64,000 nucleotides of DNA from CBDDEH01 sp965226865 (GTDB lineage Bacteria > Chloroflexota > Dehalococcoidia > Lucifugimonadales > JAGWBF01), in assembly GCA_965226865.1 (NCBI GenBank), contig CBDDEH010000004.1:248001-312000 (forward strand). The letters run 5' to 3'. Made by a program: the position numbers and the translations under genes. Below are positions 9,576 to 18,750 of this stretch, piece after piece. Under the pieces are notes generated by a model. It saw nothing but the letters and a program-made list of their open reading frames with translations. It was not told the DNA's origin and did no database searches. Numbering within the stretch: position 1 is the stretch's first letter; each line of letters opens with the position of its first letter.

Positions 9576-10007
9576 TTGGCCGCGACCGTGGCCACTGTTC
9601 TGGGCGAGGGCCGCGGACGCCCACTACTCGGAGTTGCCACCGCCTGTCTGGTGGCTTTCTTGATCTTGGCCATCCTCGGCCGTGCCACCTTGACTACCTT
9701 GGTGATCACCGAAGGCCTGGCTATGATCATGGTGCTGGTGCTTTGGGCACATGCCTGGCGCATGGGACAACCCGGCGTCGGGCTCGTGATAGTCGCGATC
9801 GTGGCGAGTATGGTCGCCGGCGCTGTAAAAGGGTCTGGGATTCACGGCACCTTTGGCGGATGGGAGTTCGATCCCAACGCCCTCTATCACCTGGCACAGA
9901 TGCCGGGGCTCACGCTTCTATATGTCGCGTTGCAGAGACGGGCCCACGCCCTGGAACCAGGCACTTTTACCAGGCAGCCTTCCCTGTCTCCAGCCAGCGG
10001 CACTTAG
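9576..10007 (+). CDS. Multi-pass membrane protein of unknown function, start uncertain
   Basis: The frame encodes four to five hydrophobic segments (TACLVAFLILAILG, TLVITEGLAMIMVLVLW, VGLVIVAIVASMVAGAV, HLAQMPGLTLLYVALQ) and the motif GIHGTFGGWEFDPNALYHLA, resembling small uncharacterised membrane families (DUF6962-like; tentative). The TTG at 9576 is the first usable start, but the frame stays open upstream to the IS end and encodes another helix (ISLVIAVAISFILAA). The true 5' end was probably lost at the IS630/IS1380 junction, so this is likely an N-terminally truncated gene. Confidence 0.5.
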   Translation: MAATVATVLGEGRGRPLLGVATACLVAFLILAILGRATLTTLVITEGLAMIMVLVLWAHAWRMGQPGVGLVIVAIVASMVAGAVKGSGIHGTFGGWEFDPNALYHLAQMPGLTLLYVALQRRAHALEPGTFTRQPSLSPASGT

Positions 10008-10088
10008 GGCCCTGCTTAAACACGGTAAGCGGACACAAAAACCACCCCTCGCACCATGTCGACAAGCTGGTCCATCCCCTCGTTGTGG

Positions 10089-10117
10089 TAGACGCTTTTG
10101 TGGGTTTCCGCTATTAT
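10089..10117 (+). promoter_or_regulatory. Candidate promoter for the thiolase-DUF35 operon
   Basis: TAGACG (10089-10094), 17 bp, TATTAT (10112-10117), about 50 bp before the thiolase start. The -35 matches the consensus only in part. Confidence 0.4.
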
Positions 10118-10164
10118 ACCTAGAGTCAACTATAGGACTCCCGACACTAGGAGGTGCCAACATC

Positions 10165-11385
10165 GTGAGCAAGGGTCTTCGGGACAAATATTCTATCGTA
10201 GGAGTCGGGGAGACACCTTACAGCAAAGGATCGGGGCGAAGCACACGGGCCATGGCCGTCGAAGCCATACGGAACGCAATGGACGATGCCGGACTCACGT
10301 CCCAGGACGTGGACGGCATGATGAGCTATCACGGCGGGGACTCCACGTTCTCTACGACACTCGTATACGACCTTGGTCTGAAGCTCAACTTCCACATGGA
10401 CTGCTCCGGCGGAGGGTCCAGTACCGAAGCGCTGGTGGGACTGGCCATTGGGGCCATCGAGGCGGGGATGTGCAATACGGTAGCAATTTTTAGGTCCATG
10501 AATGGGTACTCCGGAGTCCGGATCGGTGGGACAGGCGCACGTGCTGCCACACCGGTTGCTGGCCCGGATCTGTTGAGGCGCCCCTACGGCCTGATCAGCG
10601 CGGTCCAAATGTTTGCGTTTACGTTCACCAGACATATGCATGAGTATGGCGTCACCAACGAGGACCTGGCCCACATCAAGGTGGCTCACAGCAATCACGC
10701 CAGCAACAATCCCAAAGCACTGATGAATCAGCGTGTAACGGTGGAAGACGTGGTCAATTCCCGCTGGATCATCAGGCCGTGCGCGCACCTGCTGGACTGC
10801 TGCCTCGAGACCGATAACGCCACGTGTATCATCGTGACGTCGGCGGAGAGGGCAAAGGACATGAAGCAGAAACCTATTCATATAATGGGTGTCCAGGGCC
10901 GGGGCACCAAGCTGGGTGGTGACTTCCATTACCAACACGGCCCCATAACAAGGGTGGCGGGCCACTGGATCGGTCCCCGGATTTTCGATCTGGCCGGAGT
11001 CAGCCACGATGACATAGATTTAACCGGCTGCTACGACGCCTTTTCCTACACCGCGTTGCTTCAGTTTGAGGACTACGGGTTCTGCAAGAAGGGAGAGGGC
11101 AAAGACTACGTGACCAGCGGAATCATCAACTTGGGTGGCCGACGGCCCACCAACCTCAGCGGAGGCCACCTCTGCGAGGGGTACACCCACGGCATGAACA
11201 TGGTTATCGAAAACGTACGCCAGCTCCGTGGCAAGGCGGACGACTACTGCCCCCAATGGAGTGAGGGGATTCACACGTACGACTACTCCGAGGGGCATTG
11301 CCGGCAGGTAAAGGACGCAGAGATCTCAATGAACATGGGCTGGAGTACTCCTGCGGTCGGAAGCGCCCTGATTCTGAGGAGATAA
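10165..11385 (+). CDS. Thiolase-family protein (SCP-x/acetyl-CoA acetyltransferase-like)
   Basis: A 406-residue protein of the thiolase superfamily. I start it at GTG 10165, seven bases after a strong taggaggtgcc site, because the frame upstream has no thiolase character. The N-terminus SIVGVGETPYSKGSGRSTRA and EAIRNAMDDAGLTSQDVDGM are typical of this subfamily. The putative nucleophile is the Cys in MDCSGGGSSTEALVGLAIGA. A conserved Gly/His-rich end (NLSGGHLCEGYTHGMNM) supplies the base. The gene lies four bases before a DUF35 gene, the usual partner; such pairs act together on acyl-CoA chains (condensation, retro-Claisen or retro-aldol cleavage). The substrate here is unknown. Confidence 0.85.
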   Translation: MSKGLRDKYSIVGVGETPYSKGSGRSTRAMAVEAIRNAMDDAGLTSQDVDGMMSYHGGDSTFSTTLVYDLGLKLNFHMDCSGGGSSTEALVGLAIGAIEAGMCNTVAIFRSMNGYSGVRIGGTGARAATPVAGPDLLRRPYGLISAVQMFAFTFTRHMHEYGVTNEDLAHIKVAHSNHASNNPKALMNQRVTVEDVVNSRWIIRPCAHLLDCCLETDNATCIIVTSAERAKDMKQKPIHIMGVQGRGTKLGGDFHYQHGPITRVAGHWIGPRIFDLAGVSHDDIDLTGCYDAFSYTALLQFEDYGFCKKGEGKDYVTSGIINLGGRRPTNLSGGHLCEGYTHGMNMVIENVRQLRGKADDYCPQWSEGIHTYDYSEGHCRQVKDAEISMNMGWSTPAVGSALILRR

Positions 11386-11389
11386 ACTT

Positions 11390-11857
11390 ATGCCTGTATA
11401 TGAGTATCGCGGTCAGCGAATCAATATTCCGGATAACGACACCGAGCACAAGGGCTACTTCGAGGCCGCCAGGGAACACCGTCTCGTCCTAAAACGATGC
11501 CTGGATTGCGGCCTCCTTCGCGGCGAGCCCGGAGCTGGATGCCCTTGGTGCCCCTCTCAACGCTCGGAGTGGCATACAGTCAGCGGCAAAGGGGCAATAT
11601 ACAGCTACCAGATTGTGGCTCACACAGTCATTCCCGGGTTCAAAGACTGGGCGCCCTTCCCAATCGTTTTGGTGGAGCTGGACGAGCAGAGAGGTCATCC
11701 CACACCAGACGACGGGTTGCGCATCACTGCCAACCTGCTGAACGATAAACTAGAGCCCGAGAACGAAGAAAGGGTAGCGATCGGAAAGCGCGTCGAAGCC
11801 ATCTTCGTCGAAGTGACAGATGGGCTCACGCTACCCCAGTTCAAGCTCGCGGGCTAA
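11390..11857 (+). CDS. DUF35 / ChsH2-like Zn-ribbon OB-fold protein
   Basis: A 155-residue protein with the two parts of DUF35 proteins. The N-terminal rubredoxin-like Zn ribbon is RCLDCGLLRGEPGAGCPWC (C-x2-C...C-x2-C, residues ~37-55). The OB fold (VSGKGAIYSYQIVAHTVIPG, PFPIVLVELDE) ends in VEVTDGLTLPQFKL. These proteins bind thiolase or MaoC-type partners and contribute to acyl-CoA binding. It begins four bases after the thiolase stop, so the two are surely co-transcribed. The ATG lies close behind the sequence gaggagataaac at the thiolase end. Confidence 0.9.
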   Translation: MPVYEYRGQRINIPDNDTEHKGYFEAAREHRLVLKRCLDCGLLRGEPGAGCPWCPSQRSEWHTVSGKGAIYSYQIVAHTVIPGFKDWAPFPIVLVELDEQRGHPTPDDGLRITANLLNDKLEPENEERVAIGKRVEAIFVEVTDGLTLPQFKLAG

Positions 11858-11875
11858 ACGTGGTAGTGGTAACGC

Positions 11876-13003
11876 TTAGTTGAAATTGTAGACCCTAGTC
11901 GCGTTTTCGCCCACGATCTTCGCCGTCTCGTCCTCGGGTACGTCAGCGAAAATCTCGTCGATTATCTCTCTTGTCCTTGGGAAGGTAGTCTCTGTATGGG
12001 GATAGTCCGATCCCCATACAGAGTAAGTTATCCACTCCCATGACGTGACGGTCTTTTACACCTCGGGGGTCTTCCTGGAAGCTCAACAAAATGTTACTCC
12101 GGAAATAGTCGCTCGGCAGGAGCCCTCCTTTGAACCATGGCCAGCCCTGCTCCCTGTGAGGCCGCTGGGTGTAGGTGTAGTCCAGTTGGTCGATGAAGTA
12201 TGGGGCCCACGCTATGTCCTGCTCCACTGAGAGCACCTTGAGCTTTGGATATCGCTCAAACACCGCCGAATAAATCATGTGGGCAATGGAAACCCTGACC
12301 CAATAGCCGGACGTGACGTAGAACGCCGGTCTCACCTTTGATTGGTTAGTGTTCTCCATTTTGCCAGGTCCAGGACGGTTAGACCCAAGGTGGAGGCTCA
12401 AAGGGATTTCCATGTCCTGAGCAGCGGCCCAGAACGGCTCGTATTCTGGCCTGTCGTAGGACCTGTCCGCAGGGGGATACACGGAGATGAGAGCGCTTTG
12501 TAGGCCCATCTTTCGAGTGCGCTCAAACTCCTTGATCCCATTGTCAACGTTATCCAAGGGAATCATACCGATCCCTTTCAACCTGTGGGGATGTCCACTA
12601 CAGAACTCAGCGATCCAGTCGTTGTAGGCTATACACAGGGCTTCGAACAGCTCTGTATTGGGTACGTTGAAGGCGAACAGTCCGGTGGTCGGATAAATCA
12701 CTTCTCCTTCGACTCCGTCCATGTCGCTGTCCTTGACTCGTTCCTCGGGGTCATATCCGCCCTTTCGGACACTCTCCCATCTCCCGGAGTAGCGGAGCTC
12801 TTCGGCATGCTCGAACCGAAGGCCGGGTTGCAGCCCTCCCTGCATCGAGTTTCCCTGCTCTCCGCCGAAGTACCACCAGTCGGCATCTTGCTTTGATACA
12901 AGACGTGGTATGCCGTCACGAATTTGGGGTCCATTCTGGTGGCCCACAAATCGCCGGGCTCAACGACGTGGGAATCAGCAGAGATTATCCTGTATTTACC
13001 CAT
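11876..13003 (-). pseudogene. Amidohydrolase-2 family metal-dependent hydrolase with two single-base frameshifts
   Basis: ATG 13003 follows ccggaggttgcc and starts MGKYRIISADSHVVEPGDLW, with the metal-binding D-S-H motif. One base is missing near 12919 (after MDPKF), where the frame moves to RDGIPRLVSKQDADWWYFGG. The body has LHLGSNRPGPGK, AHMIYSAVFERYPKLK and VEQDIAWAPYFIDQLDYTY, as in decarboxylase-like amidohydrolases. Near 12003-12007 a run of four G shifts it again; with three G the tail reads GSDYPHTETTFPRTREIIDE and ends ENATRVYNFN at 11876. All family blocks survive, so consensus errors are as likely as decay. It converges on the thiolase operon, 18 bases apart. Confidence 0.78.
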
Positions 13004-13133
13004 GGCAACCTCCGGCTCTGGTCATCAATAATTGTTGTAGCGACAACTAAATTTTGAATGCATTGTAAGTCTGCCCTATTCCTGTGTCAACGCGCTTGCG
13101 ATAGCCTGGGCCGCTACCAGACCGTAGTCGCGC

Positions 13134-13162
13134 TTGACAGGATATCGACCCCTAACTACCAT
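13134..13162 (+). promoter_or_regulatory. Candidate promoter upstream of the first NHL gene
   Basis: TTGACA (13134-13139), 17 bp, TACCAT (13157-13162), in the divergent space between the amidohydrolase and NHL genes, about 50 bp before the NHL start. Confidence 0.45.
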
Positions 13163-13212
13163 GAGCACGTCTTAAAAATCTAACCTAATCCTCTAGAGGA
13201 GGCGACACCCGG

Positions 13213-14103
13213 ATGACTACCTTAGGCAGCGGCCAGTACAGGTACGAGCTAATCGAGGACTGGGGAAGGATGCCTGCCGGGGAGAGCATGGCCCATATCT
13301 GTGCCGTGGGGGTAGACTCCAAGGACAGGCTGTACGCATTTCAAAGAGAGAAAGAACCGCCCATCTTGGTGTTCGACCCAGACGGCAATTTTCTTACCTC
13401 GTGGGGGCACGGAGCCATAGACGAAGGGCATGGTATCCATGTAGACCAGGATGACATAATATATCTGACAGACCGAAATGGGCACACGGCTCTAAAGTAC
13501 ACTGCCGATGGAAAACAACTTCTAATGCTCGGTACGCGGGGAAAACACTCGGACACGGGGGCCATTGAGGACTTCGAGTCCGCTCCGAGGCAGGCCGTTG
13601 ACGTAACGAGGGCCGCCGAGCCCTTCAACAGACCGACGAAGATGGCACCTTCACCCAACGGCGACCTTTACGTTTCCGATGGTTACAGCAACAGCCGGGT
13701 ACACAGATTCTCAGCCGACGGCAAGCTTATATCGTCCTGGGGACAGCCTGGCAAGACGGGACCCGGTGTATTCTTTGTCCCTCATTGTGTCTGGATAGAC
13801 AGCAGCAGTCTTGTCTATATATGCGACCGCGAAAACCACCGTATCCAGATCTTCAACGAGGTGGGGGACTTTGTCGATCAGTGGACAGACTTCGAGCTCC
13901 CGACCTGTATTTACATGGACGCCAATGAGACAGTCTATGTCAGCGATCTGACGCCTCAGATGACGATACTGGACAAGCAAGGGAACATTCTATCCCGATG
14001 GGAGTGCCCAATTCCCCACTGGATTTACGGCGACTCTAAGGGCGACCTCTACATGGCGGTGGCATGGAAGGGAACCATAGCCAAGCTGGTGAAGCAAAGC
14101 TAA
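13213..14103 (+). CDS. NHL-repeat beta-propeller protein
   Basis: A 296-residue protein made of NHL-type blades. Repeated units have the form (D/N)-G-x-(L/F)-(L/I)-x-S-W-G followed by (V/I)-x-(V/L)-x-D, for example DPDGNFLTSWGHGAIDEGHG, ADGKLISSWGQPGKTGPGVF, VYICDRENHRIQIFNEVGDF and LDKQGNILSRWE. It has no signal peptide and should be cytosolic. ATG 13213 follows agaggaggcgacacccgg. NHL propellers bind ligands or act as lyase/lactonase-like enzymes; the residues seen do not decide which. A second NHL gene at 17564 is related. It converges on the NIPSNAP gene eight bases downstream. Confidence 0.85.
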   Translation: MTTLGSGQYRYELIEDWGRMPAGESMAHICAVGVDSKDRLYAFQREKEPPILVFDPDGNFLTSWGHGAIDEGHGIHVDQDDIIYLTDRNGHTALKYTADGKQLLMLGTRGKHSDTGAIEDFESAPRQAVDVTRAAEPFNRPTKMAPSPNGDLYVSDGYSNSRVHRFSADGKLISSWGQPGKTGPGVFFVPHCVWIDSSSLVYICDRENHRIQIFNEVGDFVDQWTDFELPTCIYMDANETVYVSDLTPQMTILDKQGNILSRWECPIPHWIYGDSKGDLYMAVAWKGTIAKLVKQS

Positions 14104-14111
14104 CGGGCCCA

Positions 14112-14726
14112 TCACCTCATTGGAGAGAATGGCGCAGGGATCAACAGCTTGTTTTCCATATAAAGAAGAGGCTCCGGGGTTTGCGGTGGCCAGTGGGGAT
14201 CTTTACTAACTTCCGCCCGGATGCGGTCCCGTTCAGCCAGATCCTTGTAGGGCCATAGGTGAAACAGCCTGTTCAGCTTTCCCAATTCGCTGTACCAACA
14301 GGCGGCTAGGGGAGAGAACTTCTCGCGGTAAGGAATCACCTCTGCCCATCTCTTGAGCACCTCCGGCATGGAACCAGGTGTGTAAGTGTAAATGCGCATC
14401 TCATAGACGTTGCCCAGTCGCTGATCACCCATGGGCCTCATGAAAGGGGCGGCAATCAGAATCTCTGACTCCATATCGAGAATAATATCGCCAGGTAATG
14501 CGAGAGTGCCAGGATCCTTGGGTACCTCGGTCCTTATCCTCGCGCGCTCGTTCAAGTCTTCATAGGGCCACACGTGGATCACCTGATTTAGAGGGCCGAA
14601 CTCGGTGTGCCAGAAGGCTCCAAGCTTGGAGTATTTGTCCCTGGAAGGCATCCACTTGGCTATCATGTCTTCGAACCTGGCTAGATTGCCCGGCTTCAAT
14701 GTATATGTCCTCATCTCGTAGATCAT
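14112..14726 (-). CDS. NIPSNAP-family protein with two tandem domains
   Basis: A 204-residue protein with two copies of the NIPSNAP (dimeric alpha/beta-barrel) domain. Copy 1 is YEMRTYTLKPGNLARFEDMI to NQVIHVWPYEDLNERARIR; copy 2 is YEMRIYTYTPGSMPEVLKRW to NRLFHLWPYKDLAERDRIRA. Each carries the hallmark H-(V/L)-W-x-Y-x-D-L-x-E-R block. In catabolic clusters such proteins accompany hydrolases and oxygenases, but their role is not settled. ATG 14726 follows agaggagacccc on the minus strand. Transcription runs opposite to the DUF1800 operon, so both use the 14727-14931 spacer. Confidence 0.85.
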   Translation of the reverse strand: MIYEMRTYTLKPGNLARFEDMIAKWMPSRDKYSKLGAFWHTEFGPLNQVIHVWPYEDLNERARIRTEVPKDPGTLALPGDIILDMESEILIAAPFMRPMGDQRLGNVYEMRIYTYTPGSMPEVLKRWAEVIPYREKFSPLAACWYSELGKLNRLFHLWPYKDLAERDRIRAEVSKDPHWPPQTPEPLLYMENKLLIPAPFSPMR

Positions 14727-14821
14727 GGGGTCTCCTCTCTAGCGGGATATTTGGCCAAGGGATTATTCAAGCCGAGATGGGCGCCCCCGGCGCTAAGTTC
14801 AAACCGTATCTGCCAGTTATC

Positions 14822-14850
14822 TTGACAATCCTTTGGTGCGCAATTATAAT
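14822..14850 (+). promoter_or_regulatory. Consensus sigma-70 promoter of the DUF1800-DUF1501-NHL operon
   Basis: TTGACA (14822-14827), exactly 17 bp, TATAAT (14845-14850): a full match to the consensus at optimal spacing, about 80 bp upstream of the DUF1800 start. Confidence 0.75.
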
Positions 14851-14931
14851 GCTAGGTGGTTGTTTATGCAACTACATTCCACAGTCGCCACCCATTGACT
14901 GAAGCCGCAGTCGAACCGCAAGGAGGATCGC

Positions 14932-16326
14932 ATGCCAAAAGATGACAGGGCCTTACTCGCGCATCTCATGCGTAGGGCCGGATTCGGTGCAACTCCAGAA
15001 GAATTAGACGAATACGCCACAAATGGTTACGAAGCGGTTGTCGACGACTTGCTTCATCCCGAGCGTTTCCCAGATATCGAAGAGGACGTCCTGCTCCGCT
15101 ATTACGGTGAATACGACGGGATAGAAACGACTACCGCGCACTGGATCTACCGGATGCTAAACACCAAAAAACCTCTCCAAGAGAAGATGGCCCTCTTCTG
15201 GCATAGCATATTTTGCGTTGGATTTAACAAGTCAGCCCATCCCCCGAGTATGGGCAAGCAGATCCAGATGTTCAGAGACAACGGTCTATCCTATATGCGT
15301 ACCCTTCTTACTGAGCTATCGAAAGATCCGGCGATGGTTGATTATTTGGACAACAATGAGAATCACAAAGTAGAACCCAACGAGAACTACGGTCGCGAAA
15401 TAATGGAGCTATTCTCGATGGGTACCGGCAACTACACGGAATACGATATCAAAATGGCGGCTCGCGCCTTCACAGGTTGGACCTTTAAGCAACCAACTGC
15501 GATGATGCCGTACGGTCATTCAGAATCCGAGTTTGTATATGTAGCCGATGACCATGACGATAGCGAAAAGACTTTTCTGGGCCAGAAGGGGCGCTTTAAC
15601 GGGGAAGACATCATCGACATAATCGTCGAACAGAAGGCAACGGCGAAATTCATTTCACGACACCTCTACGACTTCTTCGTAGAGGATGAGGTCCAGGTCC
15701 CTGCCTGGAACGTAACGCCCCCCAAAAACCCCAAAGCCATCGAGTCCCTGATGAAAGCTTACACCGACTCTGGTGGGGAAATACGCTCGATGCTAAAGGC
15801 GTTGTTCAACTCAGACTTCTTCAAGGAGGCCCGATTCAAGAGGGTGAAAAGCCCGGCAGAGCTTATAGCGGGAACCGTTAAATTGGCCGGTTCTCACAGG
15901 TTCCCTGATCACGGCCTCTTGGGTTTCGTCATGGCCTCCTCAACTATGGGACAGGAGATTTTGAATCCCCCCAGCGTCGAAGGCTGGCATGCCGGCAAAG
16001 AATGGATCAACGGAGGTACTCTGAACCAGAGGGTGAACTTCGCGGTCGCGCAGATGTCTGATATTAATAGGCCAGGCGTCAAAAGCATCATCGACCGCAT
16101 AGGTTCGGAAGGCAGGTCACTTTCTCCTAATCAAGTGGTGGAAAAGAGCCTTGAACTCATGGGCTCGATCGCGACCGATAAAGAAACAGAGGACGCACTG
16201 CTGAGCTACGCCGAATCGGGCGGCGAGTTCCGCTTCGGAACCGAGAAGGAGCTCGAAGAGAGCGCCTCACGGATCGGGCGGCTGCTGCAGCTTATTGTAG
16301 CCTCACCCGAGTATCAATTCGCCTAA
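14932..16326 (+). CDS. DUF1800-family protein
   Basis: A 464-residue DUF1800 protein. Diagnostic blocks in order: HLMRRAGFGATPEELD (residues ~11-26), QEKMALFWHSIFCVGFNKSA (~84-103), YLDNNENHKVEPNENYGREI, MELFSMGTGNYTEYDIKMAA, RAFTGWTF, FISRHLYDFFVEDEVQVPAW, VKSPAELIAGTVKLAGSHRF and PPSVEGWHAGKEWIN. The function of the family is unknown; it nearly always precedes a DUF1501 gene, as here (48 bp gap). Most members are exported through Tat or Sec, but this one starts MPKDDRALLAHLMRR with no signal peptide. ATG 14932 follows aaggaggatcgc. Confidence 0.93.
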   Translation: MPKDDRALLAHLMRRAGFGATPEELDEYATNGYEAVVDDLLHPERFPDIEEDVLLRYYGEYDGIETTTAHWIYRMLNTKKPLQEKMALFWHSIFCVGFNKSAHPPSMGKQIQMFRDNGLSYMRTLLTELSKDPAMVDYLDNNENHKVEPNENYGREIMELFSMGTGNYTEYDIKMAARAFTGWTFKQPTAMMPYGHSESEFVYVADDHDDSEKTFLGQKGRFNGEDIIDIIVEQKATAKFISRHLYDFFVEDEVQVPAWNVTPPKNPKAIESLMKAYTDSGGEIRSMLKALFNSDFFKEARFKRVKSPAELIAGTVKLAGSHRFPDHGLLGFVMASSTMGQEILNPPSVEGWHAGKEWINGGTLNQRVNFAVAQMSDINRPGVKSIIDRIGSEGRSLSPNQVVEKSLELMGSIATDKETEDALLSYAESGGEFRFGTEKELEESASRIGRLLQLIVASPEYQFA

Positions 16327-16374
16327 CATTCATAAGCCAGACTCAACCGGTACAATTTACTTAGGAGGCTTTAA

Positions 16375-17511
16375 ATGGCACGCAATGGTAAGGACCCAGT
16401 CCTGGTAGTGGTCCAATTGGCCGGCGGCAACGATTTTATGAACACTGTCATACCGTACACCAGCGGCATCTATCATGATTCCAGACCCAACGTCGGAGTT
16501 CCCCAAGACCAGGTCCTTCCGATAAACGACACCCTTGGTTTTCATCCAAACATGGGGCCGTTTAAAGAACTTTACGATGAAGGCAAAGTAGCGATCGTAC
16601 AGGGCATCGGCTACCCAAACTCCGATAGATCTCATTTCCGGGCCATGGACATCTGGTATACCTGTGAGCCCACCAAACTCTCTGAGGAGGGCTGGCTGGG
16701 TAAGGTTACCCAAGAGTTGGACCCCAAAAAGGAGAACGTGCTGACGACAGTGAACGTCGGAATGGTCATGCCACGGGCCCTGGCCCTGACTGGCGTGCCA
16801 GTCACATCACTCGCAAACCTGGATAACTACGGCATCATGACCAGCATAGCGCGGCAAGACGAGCGTCAACGGGCAATGGACCTGTTCAAGCGTATGTACA
16901 CGCCTGGGATTGGCTCTGGCCCGGTCAAGGACTTCCTTGCCCAGACTGGGCAGGACGTCCTAAAAGGGGCAGACGATCTAAAGAAAGCAGCGCTCGCCGA
17001 GTATAAGCCTAAGGTCGAGTATGGCAACAACATGATCGGGCGCAGCTTGCGGGACATAGCCCGAATACATCTCGCCGGACTTGGCACCCGAGTCTTTTAC
17101 ACTCTTCACGCCAACTACGACACCCATGCCAACGAAAACCCTGCACATCCAAACCTGATCAAAGATCTCTCGGGAGCCGTTAATGACTTCTTCACCGACT
17201 TGCGTGACAACGACGCCTCCGAAGAGGTTGTCATGCTGATATGGACCGAGTTCGGCCGTAGGGTCAAGGACAATGGGAGTGGAACGGACCACGGCACCGG
17301 CGGAGGCGCATACATCGTCGGCGATCGGGTCAAAGGAGGTCTGTATGCCGAATATCCACCGCTGGACCCAGCAAGATGGGAACACGGCGAAGACCTCGCC
17401 CATACCATCGATTATCGCGGCATCTACGGTACCGTCGTTGAGCAATGGCTCGGGTTAGACCCGGTACCGATCGTCAACGGCAACTTCGAGCAAATTAAGC
17501 CTTTCGCCTAA
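16375..17511 (+). CDS. DUF1501-family protein (alkaline-phosphatase/sulfatase-like fold)
   Basis: A 378-residue DUF1501 protein. It begins with the conserved VLVVVQLAGGNDFMNTVIPY (residues ~10-29) and continues with LGFHPNMGPFKELYDEGKVA, IVQGIGYPNSDRSHFRAMDI, FYTLHANYDTHANENPAH (metal-ligand-like His cluster) and DHGTGGGAYIVGDRVKGG near the end. The family belongs to the alkaline-phosphatase-like superfamily and is the standing partner of DUF1800. The usual Tat signal is absent here, so the pair is probably cytosolic. ATG 16375 follows taggaggctttaa. An NHL gene follows 52 bp downstream and is likely in the same operon. Confidence 0.93.
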   Translation: MARNGKDPVLVVVQLAGGNDFMNTVIPYTSGIYHDSRPNVGVPQDQVLPINDTLGFHPNMGPFKELYDEGKVAIVQGIGYPNSDRSHFRAMDIWYTCEPTKLSEEGWLGKVTQELDPKKENVLTTVNVGMVMPRALALTGVPVTSLANLDNYGIMTSIARQDERQRAMDLFKRMYTPGIGSGPVKDFLAQTGQDVLKGADDLKKAALAEYKPKVEYGNNMIGRSLRDIARIHLAGLGTRVFYTLHANYDTHANENPAHPNLIKDLSGAVNDFFTDLRDNDASEEVVMLIWTEFGRRVKDNGSGTDHGTGGGAYIVGDRVKGGLYAEYPPLDPARWEHGEDLAHTIDYRGIYGTVVEQWLGLDPVPIVNGNFEQIKPFA

Positions 17512-17563
17512 TCTTTTCGGCGGTAAGCGAACCAGAACGTCAAATATAAGGTTGGAGGCAACC

Positions 17564-18589
17564 ATGGTTAAGCCAGTTGGACTGTTGAGGGCAGGATTCC
17601 CTTACGACAGATCGCTTGGGATGCGCCGTATTACAGACCATCCCACGGACATCGCCTTCGGCAACGATGGGAAAGTATACGTATTGTGTCGTGGCCTCTT
17701 CCCAGCCTTCAACTACCCGGAGATACGAGTTCTCAACGTGGAAGGCGACGATCTCGGCACTATCTGTGGCGGCGGCCGGGGAGAAGACGCCCTCGTTTGG
17801 CCCACCACGCTGATTAAAGACCGGGATGATAACCTCTACATATCCGACGAGCAGACAAACCGCGTCACAATATGGAACACCAAAGGAGATTTCCAGGCGA
17901 GTTGGGGCACCTATGGTTCCGGCGATGGGCAAGTGGACCGTCCAGCAGGGATAGCCTTCGACCCGGATGACAACATATACCTGACCGACGCTATGAATCA
18001 CCGGGTACAGAAGTTCACCAAGGACGGTAAGTACCTTGGGAAATGGGGCGAGTTCGGCTCGGCCGATGGCCAGCTTAATATGCCATGGGGTATTTCGGTT
18101 GATGAAGAGGGGGATGTCTACCTAGCGGACTGGCGGAACGACAGAATCCAGAAATTCTCCGGTGACGGGAATTTTATCTTCAGTATTGGGAGGTCAGGGA
18201 GCGGAGCCAGTGAGTTCAATCGACCCGCAAACGTGGAGGTGGACAAGGACGGAGACATCTACGTCGCCGACCGGGGTAACAACCGCGTTCAGCTTTTCAA
18301 TGCAGATGGCCATTATATAGAAGAGTTCAGAGGAGACGCCACACTCTCGAAAATAGCCCGCATCACTTTGATGGCCAACCCAAGGCCTCTCAGACTGCGA
18401 CAGATGGTCGCGGTTGAACCCCAGAAGAGGTTCCGGGGGCCGGTCTCAGTGAGAATCGACAGCAACGGCAGGATGTTTGTGGCTGACTTCGGGTCCTTCC
18501 GCGTCCAGGTGTATCAGAAAGAAGCATACGCCCTCGACGCAAACCAGATCGCCCCTCCCCTCAGGTCGCCATCCTTAGAGACCACCTAA
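17564..18589 (+). CDS. NHL-repeat beta-propeller protein (operon with DUF1800/DUF1501)
   Basis: A 341-residue six-bladed NHL propeller. Successive blades are easy to see: GDFQASWGTYGSGDGQVDRP, GKYLGKWGEFGSADGQLNMP, GNFIFSIGRSGSGASEFNRP, each followed by a strand such as YLTDAMNHRVQKF, YLADWRNDRIQKF or YVADRGNNRVQLF. ATG 17564 is preferred over an in-frame TTG 12 bases upstream because ggttggaggcaacc sits just before it. There is no signal peptide. The gene follows DUF1501 closely and shares its transcript. In plant- and bacterial-type NHL enzymes such folds handle esters or lactones; the substrate here is unknown. Confidence 0.88.
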   Translation: MVKPVGLLRAGFPYDRSLGMRRITDHPTDIAFGNDGKVYVLCRGLFPAFNYPEIRVLNVEGDDLGTICGGGRGEDALVWPTTLIKDRDDNLYISDEQTNRVTIWNTKGDFQASWGTYGSGDGQVDRPAGIAFDPDDNIYLTDAMNHRVQKFTKDGKYLGKWGEFGSADGQLNMPWGISVDEEGDVYLADWRNDRIQKFSGDGNFIFSIGRSGSGASEFNRPANVEVDKDGDIYVADRGNNRVQLFNADGHYIEEFRGDATLSKIARITLMANPRPLRLRQMVAVEPQKRFRGPVSVRIDSNGRMFVADFGSFRVQVYQKEAYALDANQIAPPLRSPSLETT

Positions 18590-18750
18590 GGCGAACCAGT
18601 CGAATAGGGTTGCCCCATCCGCCTCAGGCTGGACCGGGTGAACTCACCGGCACCGTCTTCCAATTGTCCGCGTGACGGCGCCATCATCGCCTCCAGGGCA
18701 TCCAACATCGGAACCCTGCGACCTGGTAGCAAGGGAGGACAGGAGACCCA

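Noticed and set aside
9853..10164. 5' extension of the thiolase frame to 510 codons
   Set aside because: The extension overlaps the membrane-protein gene, has no thiolase character, and a strong ribosome site stands before GTG 10165.
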